Below, piece by piece: positions 1 through 5,408 of a DNA stretch of 6,593 nt. The notes beneath the pieces were generated by a model. It was not told the origin of the DNA and did not search any database. It saw only the letters and a program-made list of their open reading frames with translations. The translations under genes were made by a program, and so were the position numbers. Numbering within the stretch: position 1 is the stretch's first letter; every line of letters begins with the position of its first letter. Origin of the DNA: CAZOZK01 sp964584245 (GTDB lineage: Bacteria > Patescibacteriota > Microgenomatia > UBA1400 > PJMF01); the NCBI GenBank assembly GCA_964584245.1, contig CAZOZK010000061.1, forward strand, positions 1 through 6,593, given 5' to 3'.

Positions 1-393
1 ATTAATTTTATTCGCGACATTGCGGAAGATTTTACCTTGAATCGTCAGTATCTTCCTACAACAGAACTCAAACGATTTGGTTTAACTAATTTAAGCCAGG
101 GAGAAGCACTAAAAAAACCAAAAGAATTCCAAGATTTTATGCGAGCTCAAATCGCCCAGTACACCCAGTGGCAACATCAAGCAGCACAAGGCTACAAATA
201 CATTCCGTATCGCTACCGAGTGCCGATTTGCACAGCTGCCCAGATGTATGCTTGGACAGCGAGGTGCATCGCTAAGGATCCACTCATTGTGTATCAAAAG
301 AAAGTCAAACCAAGCAAATATCTAGTTATAGCTATTGGCCTCTGGACTTGTTTCACCCAGTTGCCTATAGTGAGAATGTTTAGCTCAAATTAA
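1..393 (+). CDS. crtB: Phytoene/squalene synthase family protein, C-terminal part (5' end outside window)
   Basis: The reading frame is open from the first base, so the true start lies to the left; 130 residues and a TAA stop are present. The fragment opens with the second aspartate-rich motif of trans-isoprenyl diphosphate synthases of the head-to-head type (N2, R5-D6, E9-D10), followed by NRQYLP, where phytoene synthases have similar R-x-YLP sequences. This motif binds the Mg2+-diphosphate of the prenyl substrate. The later part (YRYRVPICTAAQMYAWTARCI, about residues 58-78, then a KKVKPSK-like stretch at about 89-95) matches the end of the phytoene synthase fold. A hydrophobic tail follows and could associate with the membrane. 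The enzyme would join two GGPP to phytoene; the GGPP synthase gene starts 15 bases downstream, which favours phytoene over squalene synthase. Diapophytoene synthase remains possible because the N-terminal half is missing. Confidence 0.85.
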   Translation: MNFIRDIAEDFTLNRQYLPTTELKRFGLTNLSQGEALKKPKEFQDFMRAQIAQYTQWQHQAAQGYKYIPYRYRVPICTAAQMYAWTARCIAKDPLIVYQKKVKPSKYLVIAIGLWTCFTQLPIVRMFSSN

Positions 394-408
394 AATCAAA
401 ATACACAT

Positions 409-1512
409 ATGTCCAAACATGCACTAAAAACCCCAGATACCCAATTTTTTGCCCATCTGTCTCACTCAAAAGAGCGTATTAGCCAGTTCTTAACAGAATT
501 CTTGACTGAAACAGCAAATTCAACACAATCAGTGAATGCATTGTCTGTCGATCTTAAGGATCGCTTATTGCCGTTTGCATTAAACGGAAAAATGATTCGT
601 GGTTCATTGGTCTATCATATGTATACTTTCTTACAAGAAACTAACATCCAAACACCAAAGTCAGACCATCAAAAACAGCTTCTCCAAGCTGCAGCCGCCT
701 TTGAACTAATCCAAGCTGCACTGCTTATCCACGACGACATTATGGACAACGACGTCCAACGTCGAGGCAAGCCAACTATTCATGTCCAGTATCAACAAGA
801 GTTTTATCGGGGAAAAGATACAACATTGCTGGGCACAAGTTTGGCAATTTGTTTGGGTGATGAAGCGCTTTTTTTGGCAATGCAGCTAGTGGCATCTTTA
901 GAAGATCCCTATGCAGCGCGAATTATGCGTTTTATGGCACCTGAGTTGGTCAAAACCGGCCTTGGACAGGCTCAAGACGTGATTAGCGCCGCGTCCACAA
1001 CTGCAACCAAGGAGGAAATCCTCAGTACCTATCTCTACAAGACAGCGGGGTACACGTTTACTATTCCATTATCGGTCGGCGCACTGCTGGCGGGCAAAGA
1101 TGCAGTGTATCTTGAGCAAATCTCGAGTATTGGCACATCTTTAGGATTAATGTTTCAACTGCAAGATGATTTCCTAGGGATATTTGGAGACCCAGCTCTG
1201 ACCGGTAAAAATATCACATCTGATGTAGCTGAAAATAAAAAAACCTTAATTCGCGAGTCGCTTTTTGCAAGTGCAAACAAGTCTGAGCTTCAGTGGCTGA
1301 CTTCTCTTTTTGGGAACCACGCAGTCTCAGAAGCAGACGTAAAAGATATTCAAGAATTTGCATCCAAAAAAGGTATTTTGAGTTCGATAGAACAAGAACT
1401 GGATATGTATCAAAACCAAGTGATTGAGCAAATACCGTCACTAGGTCTTAGTGATATAGGAACTCATTTTTTCATTGATTTAACAAGCTATTTAAGACAT
1501 CGAACTGCGTAG
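409..1512 (+). CDS. crtE: Polyprenyl diphosphate synthase, probable geranylgeranyl diphosphate synthase
   Basis: This 367-residue protein is a class I trans-isoprenyl diphosphate synthase, which condenses IPP with allylic diphosphates in the cytoplasm. Visible motifs in order: GKMIRG (60-65, the IPP-binding GKxxR region), the first aspartate-rich motif D109-D110-x-x-D113 followed by R118-R119-G120 and H125, LGD (149-151), and the second motif F249-Q250-L-Q-D253-D254-F-L-G257 with G260-D261. All catalytic aspartates are present. The first motif has no two-residue insertion, and the residues just before it are small or aliphatic (A104, L105) rather than aromatic. That argues against a farnesyl-specific enzyme and for GGPP or a longer product. 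It lies between a phytoene synthase and a UbiA prenyltransferase, so GGPP supply for carotenoids is the likely role. The start at ATG 409 has no Shine-Dalgarno sequence; translation may be coupled to the gene ending 15 bases upstream. Confidence 0.9.
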   Translation: MSKHALKTPDTQFFAHLSHSKERISQFLTEFLTETANSTQSVNALSVDLKDRLLPFALNGKMIRGSLVYHMYTFLQETNIQTPKSDHQKQLLQAAAAFELIQAALLIHDDIMDNDVQRRGKPTIHVQYQQEFYRGKDTTLLGTSLAICLGDEALFLAMQLVASLEDPYAARIMRFMAPELVKTGLGQAQDVISAASTTATKEEILSTYLYKTAGYTFTIPLSVGALLAGKDAVYLEQISSIGTSLGLMFQLQDDFLGIFGDPALTGKNITSDVAENKKTLIRESLFASANKSELQWLTSLFGNHAVSEADVKDIQEFASKKGILSSIEQELDMYQNQVIEQIPSLGLSDIGTHFFIDLTSYLRHRTA

Positions 1513-1533
1513 CAGATTCTAAAAGAGTGTCAT

Positions 1534-2418
1534 ATGTCCCTGCTAGAATCCTTACAAACAATTCTCCACATCTCCCGGCCGCGTTTTTGGTTATACACTG
1601 CCGGTCCATTTTTTATCGGGAGTTTGTTTGGAGTACTCGCACAGCCGGTAGGGCTAAGTCTTGACCGAATTTTCTATGCAGCTAGCATGTTTTTTTTCTT
1701 CTTGATTCCAATAAATATTCTCATTTATGGTGTAAATGACTTATTTGACAGAGAAACTGATGAGGCGAATCCCAAAAAAGGTGCGCAGGAACACAAAATC
1801 AGCACTCAAGAATTACATTTTTTGCGAAAGTGGGTGATTAGCATGGCAGCGCTCAGTTTTGTAGTTATGGTGTTTCAACCAGCCTTTTCACTGGTACTAC
1901 TTGGGTTATCATTTTTATTTTTGGCCATTGGCTACAGCATGTCGCCACTACGTTTTAAAGCGCGGCATTTTTTTGATTCATTTTCCAATGGTTTTTATAT
2001 CTTGCCAGGCGTTATGGCATATATGTATTTCACCGGCCAATTCCCCAACTTGCCAATCATGATTGCAGCGTGGTGTTGGGCCATGGCAATGCATCTGTAT
2101 TCCGCCATACCTGATATTGACTACGATAAATCGGCCAAGGTCATTACAAGCGCCGTAGTGTTAGGCGAACGCTTAAGTCTTTTGGCCTGTGCTATGTTGT
2201 GGGCGATCTTTGTCGGGGTGATACTACAGACTTTTGGGATTACTACCGTCACATTACTATTCTTGGTGTACCCAGCTATTCCAGTTTTGCATTTGATTGC
2301 GCCAGTATTTGGATCGCAAAAACTCAATATAACCAAAGTCTATTGGCTTTTTCCCTACATCACGACACTGCTCGGAGCAGTTGTCTCGATAGTATTACTT
2401 ACCAGATTGTTTTCTTGA
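1534..2418 (+). CDS. crtEb: UbiA-family prenyltransferase, probable lycopene elongase (C50 carotenoid type)
   Basis: This 294-residue polytopic membrane protein has about eight or nine hydrophobic segments. The first UbiA aspartate motif is N68-D69-x-x-D72-x-x-x-D76, followed by NPKK (79-82). The second is D194-x-D196-x-D198 in loop PDIDYDKSAK, followed by TSAVVLGE (205-212). A conserved inner loop, Y134 with SPLRFKAR (137-144), is also present. The N-terminal SRPRFWLYTAGP (14-25) and the NDxFDxxxDxxNPKK form are those I associate with lycopene elongases such as Corynebacterium CrtEb and haloarchaeal LyeJ, rather than menaquinone or heme O enzymes. Such enzymes add C5 units from DMAPP to the ends of lycopene. 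Its place directly behind phytoene and GGPP synthase genes supports this. A weak purine run (AAAAGAG) precedes the ATG. The last 20 bases overlap the convergent HU gene. Another lipid-quinone or archaeal-type prenyltransferase role cannot be excluded. Confidence 0.8.
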   Translation: MSLLESLQTILHISRPRFWLYTAGPFFIGSLFGVLAQPVGLSLDRIFYAASMFFFFLIPINILIYGVNDLFDRETDEANPKKGAQEHKISTQELHFLRKWVISMAALSFVVMVFQPAFSLVLLGLSFLFLAIGYSMSPLRFKARHFFDSFSNGFYILPGVMAYMYFTGQFPNLPIMIAAWCWAMAMHLYSAIPDIDYDKSAKVITSAVVLGERLSLLACAMLWAIFVGVILQTFGITTVTLLFLVYPAIPVLHLIAPVFGSQKLNITKVYWLFPYITTLLGAVVSIVLLTRLFS

Positions 2419-2674
2419 GAGGTTTTCCAGGTCGGAAATTAATAACGCGGTGGCCTTTGATGGTCTGGCGTTTGGCGTCATCACCAAAAGGAACGACTTG
2501 TTTGTCTTTTACATGACTAACATAAAATGTGCCAAATCCAGAAATCACGACTTTTTCACCCTTTTTGAGTGAGCGGCCGACTTCTTCAAACAGTGCATCA
2601 ATTGATTCCTCAGCAGCTTTTTTAGTAAGGTGAGCTTTTTTTGATACAACTGCGACTAATTGAGATTTATTCAT
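2399..2674 (-). CDS. HU-family DNA-binding protein with divergent arm
   Basis: This is a histone-like HU/IHF protein of 91 residues, the usual size, which would bind and bend DNA as a dimer in the nucleoid. The N-terminal helices (MNKSQLVAVV, then SKKAHLTKKAAEESI) and the V-I-S-GFGTF turn (43-50) are typical, and the C-terminal FRPGKPLKK (80-88) matches the end of the family. The beta arm between them is atypical: the usual R-N-P intercalating tip is absent. A single proline, P62 in VVPF, sits one residue early, and the arm is two residues longer after it. The start at 2674 aligns with the common HU N-terminus; an ATG two codons upstream (2680) is equally possible and neither has a Shine-Dalgarno sequence. 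A promoter and palindrome lie upstream. The 3' end overlaps the convergent UbiA gene by 20 bases, so no terminator fits between them. Confidence 0.93.
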   Translation of the reverse strand: MNKSQLVAVVSKKAHLTKKAAEESIDALFEEVGRSLKKGEKVVISGFGTFYVSHVKDKQVVPFGDDAKRQTIKGHRVINFRPGKPLKKTIW

Positions 2675-2711
2675 TGACATAAGATTAGAAGTGCCTTGTG
2701 TGCGTATGTTT

Positions 2712-2725
2712 TTACTACGTAGTAA
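2712..2725. repeat. 14-bp perfect palindrome upstream of the HU gene, possible operator
   Basis: TTACTACGTAGTAA reads the same on both strands. It begins two bases downstream of the candidate -10 box and covers the expected HU transcription start, a position where a bound dimeric repressor would block initiation. It is not followed by a T-run on either strand, so it does not look like a terminator. The palindrome is certain; the operator role is inferred. Confidence 0.5.
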
Positions 2726-2726
2726 G

Positions 2727-2754
2727 ATCCTACCATAGCTTGGCGTGGTGACAA
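2727..2754 (-). promoter_or_regulatory. Candidate sigma70-type promoter of the HU gene
   Basis: On the minus strand TTGTCA (2754-2749, five of six matches to the -35 consensus) is followed after 16 bases by TAGGAT (2732-2727, four of six to the -10). It lies in the 85-91 base gap between the VanZ-like stop and the HU start and would begin transcription near 2720, giving a leader of about 40-47 bases. Together with the HU gene's separate function this suggests that HU is transcribed independently of the surface genes. Confidence 0.45.
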
Positions 2755-2765
2755 TGGGTGATTCG

Positions 2766-3176
2766 CTAAATGTAGCGATGTATCTTGAGATACGATACGA
2801 ACACGCCGAACATGTCATATCCGACATCTCTGCCTGAAGGGAACCTATTTGGGGTGAAGGATTGGTGGATTTCATCTGAAATTGCATAAACCAGACAAAG
2901 AGCGATTGGCAACAGAAGCAGGAGTAGTTGTTTTCGTTTACTTTGTTTGGCTTGCGCTGCAGAGGAAAACAGAATAGTAGTGCCACGATAGGTTAAAACA
3001 TACAGCACAGCATATACAAACATGTGGCCAACTTTTTTGAGCACAAAATCAAGCGACGAAACTTCAATCCCTGGCAAAACAGGTTGTGAAGATAAAAAAA
3101 AGATCATTGCTGCCCAGATAATAGGTGGCAGAACTGCGTTGAGCAAGGTGATAAATGGATTAGATTTTTTGGTCAT
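2766..3176 (-). CDS. VanZ-like family membrane protein
   Basis: This 136-residue protein has about four hydrophobic segments (roughly residues 12-29, 50-68, 84-100 and 116-130), the usual VanZ layout. Conserved positions are visible: S29-S30-Q31 after the first segment, K48 and H51 with Y55 in the second, and D101-E102-x-H104-Q105-x-F107-x-P109-x-R111 followed by S114, D117 and D121. VanZ-like proteins are named after a teicoplanin-resistance protein, but most have no proven biochemical role; the conserved polar cluster suggests envelope lipid or glycan work. The reading frame continues upstream of the chosen ATG into the preceding gene, but the family N-terminus begins at about this Met, leaving 22 bases after the lamin-tail gene. 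That spacing suggests co-transcription. No Shine-Dalgarno sequence is seen before the ATG. Confidence 0.88.
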   Translation of the reverse strand: MTKKSNPFITLLNAVLPPIIWAAMIFFLSSQPVLPGIEVSSLDFVLKKVGHMFVYAVLYVLTYRGTTILFSSAAQAKQSKRKQLLLLLLPIALCLVYAISDEIHQSFTPNRFPSGRDVGYDMFGVFVSYLKIHRYI

Positions 3177-3198
3177 GTGGGGTAGGTGATTATGTGGG

Positions 3199-4287
3199 TT
3201 ATCGTTTGCTGTTTGGTTTGAGTGTGTGTCGCAGCACTGTGGTTCCTCCACTAGCCGTGAGCAGCATACCACCTAGTATAGCAGATATATAGGCACCAGG
3301 CGATCTCTCGGGGAGTGGGAAGTGGGTCTTAGATGGTTGGCTTTGCTCTGGTTTTTGAGCTGCTTCTGTTGAGGTGCCAAGCACAGCAGATTTAGATGCA
3401 GATTGGTCAGTATTTTTTGGTTCTTGAGTCTGCATGGATTCTTGAGTCAATGAGCTGCCTAAGTTTATTTTTCCAATATATCCTGTATCTAAAAGAAATG
3501 TTGGCTTTTTGGATGATGCACCAGCCTCTGAATTTGTTTTTTCTACACTAGTTGTGGTTTGATTGCTATTTTGACCTGATTGAGTATTACTAGCAGCTGG
3601 ACTAGACGATGGCTTAGTGGTGCTATCAGGCGTTGGCGTTGGTGCGGCACTTGCAGCAGGTGTAGAAGTTGGACTAGTAGTTGGTGAAGGTGTCGGCGTG
3701 GGAGAGGGCGTCAGAGTTGGCGTTGGTAGTGGAGTAGGATTTTGTTGCGCTGGTGATGGTGTTGTTACTAACCATTCTCCATCTTGAAAGGTCCAACTCA
3801 TGCCAGTTTGCGAGCAGGCTGGTAGCAGTGCATCATCGAGTAGTTGGCCATCCGGCGACCACAGTTTGAGCGTATCACCTGTGTTGTTTAGATACTGTTT
3901 ACTTAGCTCAATGACAGCCAATTCTTGATTTTGCGCAAACTCTGCGGGTGTTGCGGCGTTACCTGTCCAAATTGTAGCCTTGTCATCTTCAAGGCGATAT
4001 CCAGCCAAAGAGAATGCATCTGAAAGTGGTACCTGTGCTGACGTCTGCCCAGTTTGCCCCCCAGAAGTAGCCCTAGAAAGCTCAATCCATTCTTTTCCCC
4101 CAGTGAGTGGGCACGACATGATTTCGGAGATGGTTAGAGTAGGTGGTAGTAGAGTAGAAGCAAAAACAGCTGGCCAATTGTCTGCCCGTCCTACAACTTC
4201 ACTTGAAGAAGCAAAAATAAACAGAACACTTATAATCACTGTAGGAATTCTTAATAAAATGAGCAAGGAGATGTGAAAAAGTATCAT
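3199..4287 (-). CDS. Secreted lamin-tail-domain protein with Pro/Thr/Ser linker and C-terminal membrane anchor
   Basis: This 362-residue protein is predicted to be exported. Residues 1-28 form a long hydrophobic signal peptide or N-terminal anchor. A lamin-tail (LTD) beta-sandwich spans about 49-176: ISEIM (53-57), EWIEL (66-70), L94-A-G-Y-R-L-E-D101, NNTGDTLKLW (134-143) and DD (151-152), ending in the customary W...TPSPAQQN turn. C59 and C158 could form a disulfide. Residues 177-235 are a Pro/Thr/Ser repeat linker. A low-complexity Gln/Ser/Lys-rich stretch follows, with AVLGTS at 301-306. The C-terminus is LPERSPG (325-331), a hydrophobic segment (about 332-350) and a basic tail (R353, K357, K361, R362). 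This resembles a cell-wall sorting signal but lacks a true LPxTG. LTD proteins of bacteria are mostly uncharacterised; a surface role is inferred. Its neighbours are galE upstream and vanZ-like downstream. Confidence 0.85.
   Translation of the reverse strand: MILFHISLLILLRIPTVIISVLFIFASSSEVVGRADNWPAVFASTLLPPTLTISEIMSCPLTGGKEWIELSRATSGGQTGQTSAQVPLSDAFSLAGYRLEDDKATIWTGNAATPAEFAQNQELAVIELSKQYLNNTGDTLKLWSPDGQLLDDALLPACSQTGMSWTFQDGEWLVTTPSPAQQNPTPLPTPTLTPSPTPTPSPTTSPTSTPAASAAPTPTPDSTTKPSSSPAASNTQSGQNSNQTTTSVEKTNSEAGASSKKPTFLLDTGYIGKINLGSSLTQESMQTQEPKNTDQSASKSAVLGTSTEAAQKPEQSQPSKTHFPLPERSPGAYISAILGGMLLTASGGTTVLRHTLKPNSKR
3628..3738 (-). repeat. Low-complexity Pro/Thr/Ser coding repeat
   Basis: This segment encodes residues 184-220 of the lamin-tail protein, a run of PT, PS and TPTP units. 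On the plus strand it shows as recurring GGCGTTGG/GGTGTAG-like units. Such a stretch is flexible, extended and a likely site for glycosylation or wall spanning, and it is prone to length change between strains by slippage. The units are imperfect, so no exact repeat number can be given. Confidence 0.7.
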
Positions 4288-4318
4288 GTTGCCAGTGTAG
4301 CAACAGAATCTGACACGT

Positions 4319-4333
4319 AGCTTACAGTAAGCT
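4319..4333. repeat. 15-bp inverted repeat between galE and the lamin-tail gene
   Basis: AGCTTAC and GTAAGCT form perfect 7-base arms around a single A, in the 59-base gap between the galE stop (4347) and the lamin-tail start (4287). With a one-base centre it would not form a normal RNA hairpin and has no T-run after it, so a protein-binding site for control of the lamin-tail/VanZ-like pair is more likely than a terminator. Function is inferred only. Confidence 0.45.
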
Positions 4334-4346
4334 GTCTAGGCACCAC

Positions 4347-5318
4347 TCAACTTAAATCCTTTATATGCCACTTCCAAGATGTCTCAATAATTGTTTGAAT
4401 TGTGGAGTATTTTGGCTTCCACCCAAGGATTTGTTTAGCTTTTTGAGCTGAAGCATAGATTGCTGCAGGGTCACCTGCTCTTCTGGGTGCAATCATAGTT
4501 TTGATTTTGATTTTAGATATTGCCTCAACTTCTCGAAGTAAAGCTAAGTTGCTTATCCCATTTTCTGAGCCTAAATTAAAAGTATTAGAATTCCCAGTCT
4601 CACTCAGATAGCCAACTGCAAGATGATGTGCTTGAGCCAAATCAAGTACATGTACATAGTCGCGGATGCAGGTGCCATCGGGAGTAGGATAATCGTTTCC
4701 GAACAAGGTAAATGGTGTATTGTGTAGTGCTGCAGAAATTAAATTAGGAATAATATGTGTTTCTGGATCATGCTTTTCTCCCATAGATCCGTCTAAAAGT
4801 GCTCCTGATGCATTAAAGTATCTAAGCTTTATATTTTTAATACCAAATAATTGGTCGTAACGGTCCAGTATTTTTTCTCCAAGTAATTTCGTTTCAGCGT
4901 AGACACTCTCTGGTGCAAATGGGAAGTCCTCAGACACGGGAATCTCTTTAGGTGTCCCAAATATCGAACAACTTGAAGAAAAAACAATTTTTTTACATCC
5001 AAACTCTCTCATAACTTCAAGAAGATTAACGGTGCCCATGACATTAGTTTGATAATATTCTCTTGGTTTATTCATTGATTCACCGGAAAGTGCAAGTGCG
5101 CCAAAATGAATAACTCCCTCAATAAAATACTCGGAAAAAACCTTGCGTATATCTTCAATAGATCGAAGGTCACCATGAAAAAAAGCTGTGTTAGCTACTT
5201 TAGTAAGATGACCAGCGTGCAAGTTATCAAAAATAACCGTGTCAACACCTTGTGATAGTAAATACTGATTAGTAATTGAACCAATGTAGCCTGCACCACC
5301 GGTAAGTAGGATTGCCAT
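4347..5318 (-). CDS. galE: UDP-glucose 4-epimerase
   Basis: This 323-residue protein is a short-chain dehydrogenase-fold epimerase that interconverts UDP-glucose and UDP-galactose using tightly bound NAD+, in the cytoplasm. The NAD-binding GGAGYIG loop is at residues 7-13, with D31-N32 after the second strand. The catalytic Ser is S116 in SSSCSIFG (114-121), and the Y140-x-x-x-K144 pair is present (YAETK). Strong GalE signatures follow: RYFNASGA (166-173), GEKHDPETHIIP (180-191), PTPDGTCIRDYVHV (211-224) and RRAGDP (279-284). The length is slightly short of the usual 330-340. Its product would feed galactose into surface glycans, which fits the membrane glycosyltransferase-like gene just upstream. 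The ATG has no Shine-Dalgarno sequence, and a candidate -10 box lies six bases before it, implying a leaderless mRNA. Epimerases for other UDP-sugars cannot be fully excluded. Confidence 0.95.
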   Translation of the reverse strand: MAILLTGGAGYIGSITNQYLLSQGVDTVIFDNLHAGHLTKVANTAFFHGDLRSIEDIRKVFSEYFIEGVIHFGALALSGESMNKPREYYQTNVMGTVNLLEVMREFGCKKIVFSSSCSIFGTPKEIPVSEDFPFAPESVYAETKLLGEKILDRYDQLFGIKNIKLRYFNASGALLDGSMGEKHDPETHIIPNLISAALHNTPFTLFGNDYPTPDGTCIRDYVHVLDLAQAHHLAVGYLSETGNSNTFNLGSENGISNLALLREVEAISKIKIKTMIAPRRAGDPAAIYASAQKAKQILGWKPKYSTIQTIIETSWKWHIKDLS

Positions 5319-5324
5319 GAGAAT

Positions 5325-5353
5325 ATCATATACACAAAAAGAAGAGGTGACTA
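5325..5353 (-). promoter_or_regulatory. Candidate galE promoter giving a leaderless transcript
   Basis: On the minus strand TAGTCA (5353-5348, four of six matches to -35) is followed after 17 bases by TATGAT (5330-5325, five of six to -10). The -10 box ends six bases before the galE ATG, so the expected start of transcription is the A of that ATG. The region is in the 90-base gap after the membrane-protein gene. It would separate galE from that gene's transcription, or add to read-through. Confidence 0.45.
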
Positions 5354-5408
5354 GCTCTTGAATTTTTCAGGCCACCACAACATGCATCAAAAAGGGAAAT
5401 TATCAAAA

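Noticed and set aside
406..1539. The nine-base string CATATGTCC occurs at both the crtE start (406-414) and the UbiA start (1531-1539).
   Set aside because: Each copy includes the start codon and the second codon of a protein beginning Met-Ser, and nothing around them is shared; coincidence is the simpler reading.
2423..2439. A short inverted repeat TTTCC-aggtc-GGAAA just past the UbiA stop, considered as a terminator.
   Set aside because: The five-base stem is AT-rich and weak, has no T-run after it and lies inside the HU coding sequence.
2199..2516. A 105-residue plus-strand open frame across the UbiA 3' end and the HU gene.
   Set aside because: It is a shadow of the UbiA gene in another frame, with no domain features.
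2675..2986. The HU reading frame continues upstream of the HU start to 2986, which would make a 195-residue protein.
   Set aside because: The extension lies opposite to no family match and overlaps the VanZ-like gene in another frame; HU begins at MNKSQ with its own promoter.
3980..4276. A 98-residue plus-strand open frame antisense to the lamin-tail gene.
   Set aside because: It shows no recognisable domain, and the opposite strand encodes a clear signal peptide and LTD domain.
4288..4346. A sigma70-type promoter for the lamin-tail gene (TTGAGT-18-TGTAAG).
   Set aside because: Both hexamers match at only four of six positions, the -35 overlaps the end of galE and the spacing is long; too weak to list.
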